Assembly: GCA_005408345.1 (NCBI GenBank)
Contig: SEMN01000329.1
Coordinates: 430,001-494,000, forward strand
Direction of reading: 5' to 3'
DNA length: 64,000 bases
From: Macquaria australasica
Lineage: Eukaryota > Chordata > Actinopteri > Centrarchiformes > Percichthyidae
The notes beneath the pieces are model-generated. The model ran no database searches. It was not told where the DNA came from and saw only the letters and a program-made list of their open reading frames with translations. Position 1 is the first letter of the stretch, and each line of letters begins with the position of its first letter. Position numbers and translations under genes: made by a program. Below, in pieces: positions 1-11,108 of the stretch.

Positions 1-356
1 GTAAACTCAGTCAAGCTAAATTGCTGAAAACCTCACAGAATGAAGGTGAAATGAAGGCTCTTGTGTTTCAGGTGATGCTATTCCACTCCATATCATAGAG
101 CATGTGCAAATTCCTGTTTGAGTCATGCTCTTTCCTTTCTCCCAAACCACTCATCACTGTCGACTGAAGCAATAACAAAACTGCGGCCCACTTTCCCTCT
201 AAAGGACATTTGAAGGTAGTTGGGAGGAATGAGTAGATGATAAACCGCTGTAGAAACCACACAAGAGACATACTCCCATTCAAAGAGATGGAATCAAACC
301 ACCTGCATCAAACCATCAATCAAACACTAACAGCACACAGCATGAGGCTAACCCAA

Positions 357-424
357 AGTGTGTGTGTGCGCGTCGGTGTGTGCATGTCGGTGTGTGTGTG
401 TGTGTGTGCGCGTCGGTGTGTGCA

Positions 425-468
<44 letters not shown>

Positions 469-475
469 TGTGTGT
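357..475. repeat. Compound TG microsatellite with a longer internal period
   Basis: TG runs are interrupted twice by a GCGCGTCGGTGTGTGCATGT unit about 40 bp apart, followed by about 20 uninterrupted TG pairs. It lies in camkmt intron 2. Confidence 0.9.
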
Positions 476-1382
476 CAGGATGGGATAAAAGCCAGGAAGT
501 AGTGCAAGTCTGCGAACATAATCACATGCACACACCTACACACACAAACATATTACAAATAAAATGCCTTCAAGTAGGATAAGATAAGATAAAGTATGTA
601 CTTACAGACATTTCCAGTGTTGTCAAAACTGTTGAGCACTTCATTAACTCTAAGAGGCCCCAGGTTATCCCTAAGAGACACAAAAATTAGGATTATACAG
701 CAGTCTGGGAGAATACAATATTGTGTGAATATTATATTTTCTTACAAATGGTGAAAAATAATCTTTATTACTATTTTAAACTCATGGCAATGTTCAAAGA
801 GCACTATCAAAAAGTGAGCAAGGATTTCACGTGTCATGTATTTACAAATCTCAAAAGCTGACATTACTGACATTTTGTAGATGAAGTGTTTGGCTAAATC
901 AAATTTGTAAAACATTTTTTACATTTGAAAACATATTAACTGTCTTTGGTTTCAAGTTTAAACATGTTTTCAGATACTTTCTTCTGGCCTTTGTGTCCAC
1001 TACCTCTGTAATTTACAGTACTTGCACACTTTTGTGGTAACTGTCTCTGACAAAATAACATTCAAAGTCACATAACAATCTATTCAACAGCAGGTCAATC
1101 AATATATTTCAACCTGTTTTATAAGATATGCCTTAACAACATGATATGCAATGTGATTTGTCATAGATTCAAAACAAACCACAGATTCTGGATACTTTTA
1201 CGTGATCTCATCATCCATGCTCTTTTACCCTTGATGATAAAAACAGAATGACACTGTATAAACCTGGAACTTGTTGAATACTGACCCAAATAGTCTGATG
1301 TGCTGGAGTATTATGAAATGGCCCCTTGTGTGGTGCCAGCATGAAATTAGAGCCTTATGTGTGTTGATTCAAGTGTGTGTAC

Positions 1383-1561
1383 CTCAGTAAGGCACTGTAC
1401 TCAGGAAAGTAGACACTTCTGTACTCCACCCACTGGTCATCTGAGGTATCACTGGGGTCTTGCGTCACAAGCCTTTTCCTGCTGAAAAGGTCAAACGTGG
1501 CGAACCTGCGAACAGACACCTGTTTGACCTCTGGACTGTCCACCTTCTTCTGACACAATGC
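1383..1561 (-). CDS. camkmt: camkmt coding exon 2
   Basis: Acceptor TTTCACAG|GCATTG and donor CTGAG|GTACAC bound 179 bp, so the next splice is in phase 2. It encodes the conserved VSVRRF and YFPEYS segments that precede the methyltransferase domain. Confidence 0.85.
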
Positions 1562-2908
1562 CTGTGAAAGTCGGGAGTGGAAATAATTAATGAATTTCAA
1601 TTTCCACAAAAGAGCACATCCCTTGACTGGTAAAATTTCTCATAAGCTGTAAAGTCTCAGCATTTGCAGAATGAATCAATCATGTTCTCCTGTAGTCCAT
1701 TCCTTCGGGAAGACTATAATATACAATGGAGGCGAAAGACAATTTCAACAAATTTTACATTTCTCATTTTTTAATGGACATGTTTTGATCTTCACTCAGT
1801 GCAACGGTAAAAAAGTCAGAAGTCCAAAATTTCAGTAACAATGTCATGTTTTCCTGTGTTGAATTTAACCGATAGTTGAATGTACTTTGTCTGTGTTGAT
1901 GTAAGACTAAAAATTGCCCTAGATAAACATAATGTACAGAAGTAATTTACATCTTTGTATCCTTAACTGTTAAAGCAGAGTACATTACACCATAGAAGTT
2001 CTATCTATTAATTCTAGTCCATACACATAGAGGTCATTACTGCGCCAGGAGGAAGAAGTGCAGAATGCAAGATGGCCCCGTTGCAGGGAGCTTTTCTCGT
2101 CAGCCAAGTGTAACGTCTGTGTAATGCCCATCTATGGGAAAAAGTAAAAGCCCTACTTTTACAGCTACTGCTCTTGTGTGTACAAGGTTCTTGTATATGC
2201 ATAGCTCACCGGGTTCTGTGGCCAGAGGACAGAGATAGATTGCAATTGGTGACAAAAGTTACTGTAAGTCAGAAAGTAATATTTTATTGGAAAATGACTT
2301 GTTGATAAAATTACAGAAGGTAAATATGCAAGTTATACTGCATGTCAAAGCAGATCAGAGTGCTAGGATAATTAACCAATACTGCTATCATACTGTAACA
2401 GACGACTGACACAGTTGTATTACACAGGCAGTGTAATAGCTGCTGGATTATCAAACTGTAATGAAGTCAGCATAAATTAGACATGGCGAAAACACTCCAA
2501 AACATGAACTCCCTCCATATTTCACACAGCTTGGGCAAAGTTTAGTAAACATTACCACTGTGGCCAAAATAAGAGAGGAAGCACGACAGTGATAAAGACT
2601 GCTACGACATGTTATGAGGGACAAAGGTTCTAACGGAGATACAAAATCTACAGATGTCCAGCAACATAAACACATTTTGAAAATATGTTCGCGAAATGAG
2701 TCTAAAGCCACAGGAGGTTTGTTCTGTCTGTCTGGGCTAACAGTACCTGTCTCAGTAAGGTCCACCGGGCTCTTGCGACATCAGTAGTGCCACAGGTCCC
2801 AACACCGGAGGGACGGGAATTAGCTGCGCAGGTGTCTCCGGTGATGTTTATCCTCAAAGGCGAAGCCGGCTCGGTCGTTTCTGCAACACCGGTGGAGCCC
2901 CTCTCCAT
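1383..2908 (-). CDS. camkmt: Calmodulin-lysine N-methyltransferase, 5' two coding exons (partial)
   Basis: This is the N-terminal part of the enzyme that trimethylates a lysine of calmodulin (Lys115 in mammals). Exon 1 is 2908-2747 (54 codons) and ends with ARWTLLRQ before a CAG|GTACTG donor. Exon 2 is 1561-1383 (179 bp), opening after TTTCACAG with ALCQKK and carrying VSVRRF, FDLFS and FPEYSALLR, before a GAG|GTACAC donor. Both match the human protein in order (RWKLLRQ, VSVRRFESFNLFS, CPEYSISLR). The SAM-binding Rossmann core lies in later exons off the left edge; bases 1-1382 are intron 2. The first ~43 residues are low in predicted order and poorly conserved, as in mammals. It is head to head with prepl. 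The family call is firm. The start rests on the only ATG in this frame close to the conserved region. Confidence 0.9.
2747..2908 (-). CDS. camkmt: camkmt coding exon 1
   Basis: ATG at 2908 follows AAA in an acceptable start context. The exon is 162 bp, so the splice falls in phase 0 and joins RQ to ALCQ of exon 2. The first ~43 residues are Gly/Thr/Ala-rich with no recognised motif. Confidence 0.85.
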
Positions 2909-3500
2909 TTTATCTTTAAGTTGGGGATGGAAACAAATCTGTAAACAAACTTACTCGCTGTGGGGCTGTCACAGTTATCGGCAGCAGTGTGGGAATACAA
3001 AAGGAATACAAAGGCTTTTTTTCTGTGAACTACACCGGCGCAGGAATAATCGCAGACATCACCTGTTACACCCACAACGTACAATGGATGCATGCTACTT
3101 CCGTACACTTTTGGCGTTCGGGTAATAGTAATGGATCGTCGAAACAATCAGGCTCGATTTTGAGTTACAGAGTGGCAGCTGCGCGCGTCTGTCTTTGATT
3201 ACTTTAGTCTGGCATTGCCCGCTACGTCATTCACAGCGGGCTTTGTTTAGGAAATCGTGCACGTGCACAGAAGAATTTGCTTTCCGCTGTCAACGGTCAA
3301 CCAACGGTCGATTTAAATAATAATAATAATTATTATAAATGTTACAGGTTTAATATACGATGCTTATTCGTCATATGAAACGTGTAAGCGTTGAGTTTCG
3401 TGACGACCGACAGTAACATTACCTGGCAGTGACAGGTGGCTAAAAACCACTTAACGGCTGTCGTCTGTCAGACGAGCTGGTTAACCGATAAATCTTAGTA
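2909..3500. promoter_or_regulatory. Probable bidirectional camkmt/prepl promoter
   Basis: Only 592 bp separate the two divergent start codons (2908 minus, 3501 plus). The interval is richer in CG dinucleotides than its flanks, especially from about 3030 onwards. It contains a GTGCACGTGCAC palindrome with a CACGTG E-box core (3260-3265) and a CGCGCG-type patch near 3181. No TATA box is obvious for either gene. PREPL and CAMKMT are also head to head in human. Promoter function is inferred, not shown. Confidence 0.6.
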
Positions 3501-3632
3501 ATGGCCGCCCTCTCGTCTCTCCTGTATTCATCTGCTCGTCTCGTTTCACCGTCTCGGTCACGATTTTGGGAGTTCGCCGTTTGCAAACGGATAACACGGC
3601 TCTCCTTGCCCGTCCGACGTTGTTACGTGTCG
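3501..3632 (+). CDS. prepl: prepl coding exon 1, mitochondrial-type leader
   Basis: ATGGCC at 3501 opens 44 codons that end at TCG|GTAAGG in phase 0. The peptide is rich in Arg, Ser and Leu, with a single acidic residue, as expected of a mitochondrial targeting sequence. It joins in frame to exon 2 at 4244 (TTTATTTCAG|GACACT). It is short because intron 1 supplies a stop codon 24 bp beyond the donor. Confidence 0.75.
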
Positions 3633-6600
3633 GTAAGGGTGTTCAGCTAACGTTAATGATGCCGTTGTTACTCACATTAGGCTTGGTTTAAGATTACCGA
3701 CTGTTGAGCCACCTCGTCGATAACGTCAAGTCGTTCATTATTCAACACGGTGTCAGTTCACCAGGCTAACAAAACTAGTCTTGTACGGAGCCACTGATTA
3801 GGTCATGGGGCTGAAATTGAGCCTCTCTGGATGTTGCTCACTGCACTGTCACGGGCTTAAGCTGCAGGGAATGGACACATAAACACCTGTACAGTATTGT
3901 TAATGCCCGAAAAGTTTCAGTTTTTGGTGTCCACTATAAAGAGTGCAGGCAAGATTACAATAATAATTTCCAAAGACTCAAATTAGTTTTCCAAGTTAAA
4001 ATTTTGAATAATTTGAAAACAGCAAATTACCAGCCACCGTGTTTGCTGAATTGAAAGTACGCCAGGACACCAGTGTCAAATCACCACTACAATCCTCTTA
4101 TTTAGAATTTCAGTGTGCTGCCCAAGTGACTCTTGCACAGGATGCAAAAATCTTGATTGGACCAGCAATGGCCCTTGCAATTGGAGCTTATGGTTACAGT
4201 CTTATAAAGTCTTTCCATAATTTATAAAGTTGTTTTATTTCAGGACACTGCAAACTCATCCGTTGATCATCTCAGCTCTGGACTTGAGAGGTACACGGAC
4301 TTGCAGAAGTATTTCAACAGGAGACTGAAGGCAACATACCGCAGGTTCTCCAACATACCTGATCACTCAGTGGTGAGCCCTGCCTTCTGCTTTGGGTTTG
4401 AACCATTTCATTATGACAACATTCACCCTTCTGGTGTCAGGAACACATTTCTGTGTAGGATGAGTACGATTTGGAAGACTCAAATTTGGTCTTTTACACT
4501 CATCCAGCAGCTGTTAACTTGAGGTATCTGTGTAATTCCAAATTATTTTTACATCTCACTGTGATTTGTCTTGATACAGGTCTGTGGACATCATCACATG
4601 TATTTCATTGATGGTGATGGCATCTACAGAATGGACAAGAGACAGAGTAAGCAGAAAACATGAATGTAGCTTGACTACTAATGTTAACAACTCTGAAAGC
4701 AAGAAACTTGGGAACAGAAACCTGTGATGATGTTACAGTCTAAAGGCTGGAGTTCATCCATAGACATTTAATTGAAAAACGTATTAAAGGAGACTGGAGG
4801 CAAACCAAATTACACATTACAGAAGTAAATTGCAGCCTATTTCCACACTTTTTATACAATCCATTATTAGGAATAGTGGCATTCCCACTTTTGTGAATGA
4901 TTCAGTTTCCTCTCCCCGTTTGTAGGTGAGCCAGAGCAGGTGCTAAATCTAGGACAAGTCCCTGGACAGGAGGAGAAGACAGGACTTGTTAATGAAGAGA
5001 GGAAGCAGAGGTTTCAGTGGACTGTCCAGAGAATACGTCTGTCCCCACAGGAAAAGCATCTTGCCGCCACACTAAAAACAAATCACAGAGAAGAGTTGAG
5101 GTAAAAAGAAAACAGGATTAAACATATAGAATATCCTTAATTTGCCAGCAATGTTTTTCTTTGATTGTCAAATTTAAAACTGTTAGTTACTGAATGAATA
5201 AATGGATGACTGTCCTGTGACAATCCAGGTGTGTGGTTGTGAGGCTTGGAGAGAGAAATCCCTCTCCTCTAGATCCCCCACACATCGTATTCACACTGGA
5301 CAAAGTCTTCAGCTTTGGTACATTTTAAATAGTTTGCACTTGTAAAAAATGTATTTCAGTAACAATACAGATAATAGTGCATGGGCTAAAATAATTTGTG
5401 TATGTCTGTGTCTGCATGGGTGAAGAGTGGGCCACAGACGAGGTCCTGTTTTACACGACTCTGGAGGGTCTACGCTGCAGCAAAGTGTTTCGTCTGGACC
5501 TGACTTCCAGCGGAAGCAGGATAACCTCTGTGTATGAGGAAACGCGTCCTGAGTAAGTGTAATTAATGTGACATCTAAGTGTGTCTCTGCTCCCACACCT
5601 TCAATAATTGAAATATCGACATCTCCCCAGTGTGTTTGTGGAGGTTGCCCTTTCCAGAGACCGACAGATCCTGAGCATCAACTGCAGCAGCAGGACCAGT
5701 TCAGAGGTGCTGCTAATTGATACAACAACATCCCATTTTGAGCCTTTCCTGGTTCAGCCAGGCCAGCTGGACCTCCTGTACCATGTGGAGCACTGGAGAA
5801 GCTGGCTGATTATACTGGCTAATACAGGGCCTGGACAGGAATATCAGGTAGAGTTTGTACAATACATATGTAAACACACACTGTTTATAGGGCACATACA
5901 TTTAACAGAAATACAATGTGGAAACAGTGATCACAGTTGCAAATGGATTGCAATAATGCAAACAAAAGTGCTCTGCGCATATCACGCATGTAACCCCTGG
6001 GCATCTGTTCCACATCTGCTTTGTGCTAGGATTACAGTGTTGCATATACTGTAAATACATACAGGCATATACATGCAGAATACATACCTGCTGTTGCTGA
6101 TTTCTCTGTCTTGAAATCTTCACAGGAAATTTACAAAATATCAGTAGTTGGTCTCTATTAGAAGTAGATGGCCTCTATTTGTGACTTGATTCTGCTGTGG
6201 TAACTGCTGTGGAGTATTATATTTGGAAGAAGAAAAACATGTAGATAAATATTTCATGTTTTAATCTTAAAATATATTTTTTATTTTCTCAAGTGAGGAG
6301 ATTTATCCATCTGTATGCTCACTAGGTGGTGCAGGCCCCTCTCTCAGAGCCATCCATGGTCTCCTGGGTGCCCTTGTTTGTCCCTGGCCCTGGCACTGCA
6401 GTCAAAGACATGGACATGGTCGGAGACCACTGTGTGTTGGTTGCGAGAACACCAGCTGGTGAACTCGTCCTGATCGTGGTCCCGCTGACCCATCCCAAGG
6501 AAGCATACACTGTACAAGTCAGTGTGACAGAAAACTCGGAATATTTTTTTCTTTCTTTGCATCTCTTCTTCTGCTTGCTATTAGTCATGTAACTTGCTTC

Positions 6601-9600
6601 TTCTTCTTCATTTTGCTGTTAATTTGCTTAATATTTTTTGATACATAATCTTTATTGTCCCAGAGGTAGATTTGTTTTCACAGCCAGTACATATTCCACA
6701 GAGCAACATACAGATGTACACAATACATGAAATACACACTTGGTCACATCTACATATACATGTATTAATCTCTTATACCCTTATATTCCTACACTCCCCA
6801 GCTCCCCTTCTGGGCCTGTGCCATCGAAACCAAGAAACCAGGCTTGGCAGAACAATGCAGTGTGTTAAAGTTCTTGATTTCATCACCAGTCGACTCCCCG
6901 GTGCTCTACTGTCTATACCCAGAGGATGGGCTACTTCTATCAGGCACCGAAGATGGGTCCTCCCCAGAGAACCAGTGCAATTATACCACCACACGCTTGG
7001 AGGCCTGCAGCCAAGTGAGAACACTTGACATATAAGACACACGCACACACACTGAAACAGTATTAGCAGGGAGGGAAGCATTTTGTATTAAGACTTAAGT
7101 GTCCACTGACAAAGGTCTTTTGGCAACTAGCCACAAGAGACAGAAGACCTCAATTGTGCACACTCTTGTCATGCATTTCTACATACATCTACACACATAC
7201 ACCTAACACATGGAAGGGTAAGTGATGCAAAACAAATTTCTAAGACCTGTTTCAAAATCATTTAACACTTAGTAATGTCTACCCCTTACAGTCTCCAGAC
7301 CAGTCTCTCTGCCTCTCTTCTCCAGGATCGTACCTTGGTGCCAGTGACACTGTTTCATACAGTACCTTTGGAGGGTTTGAGACAGGCACCACTACTGGTC
7401 CATGTCTATGGAGCTTATGGCAGAGATCTCAACATGGAGTTCTGCCCAGAAAAAAGGCTGCTGCTGGAGCAGGGCTGGGCTCTGGCTTACTGCCACATCA
7501 GGTAATATATCAAGTCAAGTGAAGTTGATGTTGTGCAGCAGGAAATTGCTGTAAAATGAGGGCTGATTAAGTCTGGAATTCAAACTTGTGTGTTGAAGTA
7601 AATCTGTGTTCTTTACATGTACACCTTCTAGAGGTGGAGGAGAGCGGGGTCTGTCCTGGCAAAGACAAGCTCGTGTTGAGGGGAAGCAGAGAGGAGTGGA
7701 GGACCTCCAAGCCTGTCTCCATCACCTTTTCTCTTTAGGAGTCTCCTCTCCTTCTCTCACTGCCCTTACAGCCTGCAGTGCTGGGTCTGTGCCAGTGGGA
7801 GCGCTGTGCAACAGACACCCACACATGATGCGGGCTGTCACGCTGCAGGTAGGATGTTAAATCATTGGAGGTTTGTGTGCTTGCGTCTTGGAATGTGTGT
7901 AGCTTTGAGTGTTATTCTATGTCTAAAGTACAAGAATATTAGGGACTCTGTGTCTTCCACAAGGGCAAAGAGCAGGTGTTTCCCAATATGTAAGGGTTAA
8001 ATACAGATTGAAGGAAAGTCTCCCTGCTCATTACACCACAGTGCCTCACCTTAAGAGATTACTTAAAACACACACAGATCTCTTTTCCTGTGTTCAGGCT
8101 CCTTTCCTGGATGTGTTGGGAACTATGGAGGATCCCAGCCTGCCTCTAACTTTGGAGGATAGAGAAGAATGGGGGGACCCAGTAGGAAACCCAAAACACA
8201 GGCTCACCATCTCCTCCTACTGTCCCCTTCTCAACATTACTCCTCAGGTATGGAGAAGAAGACTGTGAAAGGAAAAATGTAGCTGCAGTTTTTTGTGTTC
8301 GCTTTAAAAAGGTGTTTCCCTTATGTGTTATCACTTGTTTTCCTTTATTCAGTTTGCTGCATTCTTTAAATGTTTCCATTTTCATTGAATGAAGGATGCC
8401 TATTGGCATGTGGTTTTTATGATTTTATTATGAAATTACCATGTAGTTTTACTCTAGTGTGCCTGCAATGTAAATTGGCCTGTTCTGGTAACTGACAGTT
8501 AATTCAGACTATGTTGAAAACCCATTGTAAATTCCCATTGCCCACATTTTGGTCCAGAGCCCATGTTTGAATAGCAGTGGCTCTATTAGGGGTTTTCAGG
8601 CTCTCTCTGAAAACAAATAAGTTCATATCTGTCCAACACAGGACCAGAAGCTCTCCTTGTTTAGTCCCATGTCTCACTGATAGCTAATTTACACCAAAAA
8701 TGTACCAAAAGCCAGAGGATAATTTTTGCTAAGCACCATAATGAAAATTACTGTGTGCGCGCATTAGTGGTACCCATCGATTCTCCTGACGGCCTACAGC
8801 GCTGATGCCAGGGTTCCTCTGGCAGGTGTCCTCAAATACACTGAGCAGTTAAAGAACGCCATTCATACACACTTCACCATGAAGCCAAAGTCAGGTACGT
8901 GCACACATACACTCTCACACATGCTATCGCAACAGCTTAATCACTTGTTGATCATACGTATGTCTGCAGCCATGCTTGCTGTTGTATAAATGTGCCAGAG
9001 CCCATGTTTGAATAGCAGTGGCTCTATTAGGGGTTTTCAGGCTCTCTCTGAAAACCCCTAATAGATATAAATGTGTGTGTTTGTGTACATCTTTCTGTGT
9101 GAGGTTTTAGTAGTTCAGGGTCAGCTCCCAATAGTAGTGTCAGTGCGCATGTCTGGAGAGGCAGCAGTAACAGACGCATGGCTGTGTCTCTGGGGAAACT
9201 GCTAACAGCATTTGAAGTTCATGACCAAAGTATAGCATAGGTCACCTTGTAGCATAGCGTGCGTGTGTGCGTGCGTGTGTGTGTGTCAGCTAATTGCTCT
9301 CATTTCCCCGTAGTCAGGCTCTTTCTCCCTCTCACTTATAATCTGCCTTCACCACATTGGTGGTACTCCTCTTTACACCCCTCTCTCTTTCTAGCACTGC
9401 CTCCACTCTTCTCATTTCAAATGCACACATTATCTCTCTCTTTCACCCTCTCACTTTTCTGTTGTTCGTACACACATACACCGGGCAGCTTAAGTGTCTG
9501 TGTATGTGTGTATGTCTCCCTAATCTGTCTCTCTGTTCTCCGGAGTCTTTGATAAAGTGCTGATGGCATACACACATGCAGGCGGGTGGGCAGGCCCATT

Positions 9601-10878
9601 AGCATGGTAAAGAGATAGTGTATCAGAGCAAGAGATTAGACGCCACAGACTGGGAGCTGTCAAGGTCAAGACCGCACTTGTGAAACAGCCCATACCACAG
9701 AGACGGGGAAGGGGGATAATATGGAGGGGTTTGAGAAGAGGGAGGGCAATATCAGATGTGAGCACTGATGAATGAAAGGAGTGTAAAGACAGAGCCAGAA
9801 GAGAGGGCGAGAGAGAGAAAAGATTTGGGGCAACTGGACAGAGAGCGAAGGGGAGGAGAGAAAGTGGGCATACAGTAAGATAAAGAGAAATGTGTGAGAG
9901 GAAGTTTTAAACATTAGAGGTCTTCTCCCCCATTCTTCCTTTGACCTCTGTCTCTCGGTCTTCCTCTTTCTTTTAGAATGTGAACCAGCACCAAACATAG
10001 TTCTGAATATCCAACCAGGAGCTAATCACCATGGACCAGAAGACTTTGAGCTGATGCTGGAGGAGGTAACGCTTTCTCCTGCAAGACTGTAAGGGTCTTA
10101 AAGGGATTTAAAACTTTGTATTTTTTTTTTTAATTTTCAAAGTTGAGCTTTTTAGATGTGCGCTTCCAAATACATCTACAAATAAGTAGCTCTATTTGAT
10201 TCATTTTTCTCAATAAGTAATTTCGCAATTAACTGCTCTTAAATCCACATCCATGCTGAAAAGTGACAATACTGTGAAAACAATTTGTTATAAAGCCCCA
10301 TTGTGAAATATTTGTACTTACACATTTCGGATGTGAATGCAATCTTCTTTCTCTTACACCTTTAAAATCCAGCTTTACTGCCCCCCAAAGGTTACATAGA
10401 AAATGTAGTCACCAGTTTAAAAAGTCACTCTACCCAAATCACAAAAAAAATGTCTTTCCATTCACCCATAGAGGTACCTAGCCATGTGAATAGAAGTTTT
10501 CATTTTATTTTCCAAGGTTTTGAGACACTGAAATACAATGGAGGTGAATGGAATTTCTGCTATATGTACCACCCAAATGACTTGTTTGTATTGTATTTGT
10601 GTGACAAGTCATTTGTAATGAACAGCTGCCAAATCGAGCAAAGCATCCCTTGTAGAGTTACCATGTTAATGTAAGTTTTGCATTTTAAATTTAGCCCAAC
10701 CATTTCCTCATGTTGAGAGCACTAACACTAGTTAGTCAGTTGAGTTGATGGATACAGACTGAGACTGAAATCTGTCCTCTGTCTTTTCTCCTCGACACAG
10801 GAAGCCCTCAAGCTAGCATTCTTATACACAGAGCTGGGCCTGGACCCTCCTCGACCTCCACGCAAGAGGAAGAGATAA
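3501..10878 (+). CDS. prepl: Prolyl endopeptidase-like protein (S9 serine hydrolase), complete
   Basis: An alpha/beta hydrolase of the prolyl oligopeptidase family. In mammals it acts mainly as a (thio)esterase-like serine hydrolase linked to vesicle trafficking and mitochondria. Fifteen coding exons: 3501-3632, 4244-4372, 4580-4646, 4926-5100, 5229-5317, 5426-5552, 5631-5847, 6326-6517, 6802-7014, 7326-7501, 7632-7848, 8098-8247, 8768-8894, 9977-10065, 10801-10878. All splice phases agree and give 725 codons (human 727). Beta-propeller segments include EWATDEVLFYTTL and LDLLYHVEHW. The hydrolase domain starts near LLVHVYGAYG. The triad is Ser555 (ACSAGS), Asp641 (YSADARVP) and His688 (PGANHHGP). 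The Arg-rich N terminus suggests mitochondrial import. The C-terminal tail is basic (PPRKRKR). It is convergent with slc3a1. Deletion of SLC3A1 and PREPL together causes hypotonia-cystinuria syndrome in people. Confidence 0.93.
6633..6790 (+). repeat. Possible teleost interspersed-repeat fragment in prepl intron 8
   Basis: The phrase CTTTATTGTCCCAGAGGTAGA, followed by TTGTTTTCACAGCCAGTACA, resembles a common fish repeat that begins 'tttattgtcccngngggaaattt'. This is from memory of fish genomes, without a library search. Confidence 0.35.
7632..7848 (+). CDS. prepl: prepl exon 11 with the catalytic serine
   Basis: Encodes RGGGERGLSW (strongly conserved in the S9 family) and the nucleophile elbow TACSAGS, with Ser555 aligned to human Ser559. 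Acceptor CACCTTCTAG|AGG, donor CTGCAG|GTAGGA. Confidence 0.9.
8554..8614 (+). repeat. Duplicated 61-bp segment, copy 1
   Basis: CCAGAGCCCATGTTTGAATA through CTCTCTCTGAAAAC is identical to 8995-9055. It lies in prepl intron 12. Confidence 0.9.
8768..8894 (+). CDS. prepl: prepl exon 13 with the catalytic aspartate
   Basis: Encodes WYPSILLTAYSADARVPLAG, aligned with human YPSIHITAYENDERVPLKG. Asp641 is the acid of the triad. The acceptor (GCGCATTAG|TGG) has a weak pyrimidine tract. Confidence 0.88.
8995..9064 (+). repeat. Duplicated 61-bp segment, copy 2, with a perfect palindrome
   Basis: Repeats 8554-8614 and extends into a perfect 17-bp inverted repeat at 9024-9064: CTATTAGGGGTTTTCAG and CTGAAAACCCCTAATAG around GCTCTCT. 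It lies in prepl intron 13. Confidence 0.9.
9977..10065 (+). CDS. prepl: prepl exon 14 with the catalytic histidine
   Basis: Encodes NIVLNIQPGANHHGPEDF. His688 aligns with the human triad histidine in QPGGNH. Acceptor TTCTTTTAG|AATG, donor GAGGAG|GTAACG. The long preceding intron has a CT/GA-rich stretch. Confidence 0.88.
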
Positions 10879-11033
10879 CAAGGCCATCAGGAGGCAGTGA
10901 GGAATCCAATGAAAATGATCCAAACATCTACCATTACAGCCACGACTAGGATGACACAATGGTGCCCAAACCTTTAACAATACCAGTGGAAGAGAAGACA
11001 ATATCAACAGTGAATGTATCTGCAATGGTCCTC

Positions 11034-11039
11034 TTTATT
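11034..11039 (-). terminator. slc3a1: slc3a1 polyadenylation signal
   Basis: AATAAA on the minus strand (TTTATT on the plus), about 70 bases past the slc3a1 stop at 11109. The position fits a short 3'UTR. It lies within the likely 3'UTR of convergent prepl. Confidence 0.7.
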
Positions 11040-11108
11040 ATGACATAAATCTTTTACAGAGGAGACAACAAAGAAGAATCTTAATGATTAGACCATAGTC
11101 CATTCATA

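Noticed and set aside
9259..9998. Overlapping Ser/Leu/Phe-rich open frames in prepl intron 13
   Set aside because: Products of CT- and GA-rich intron sequence; the flanking exons splice cleanly around them.
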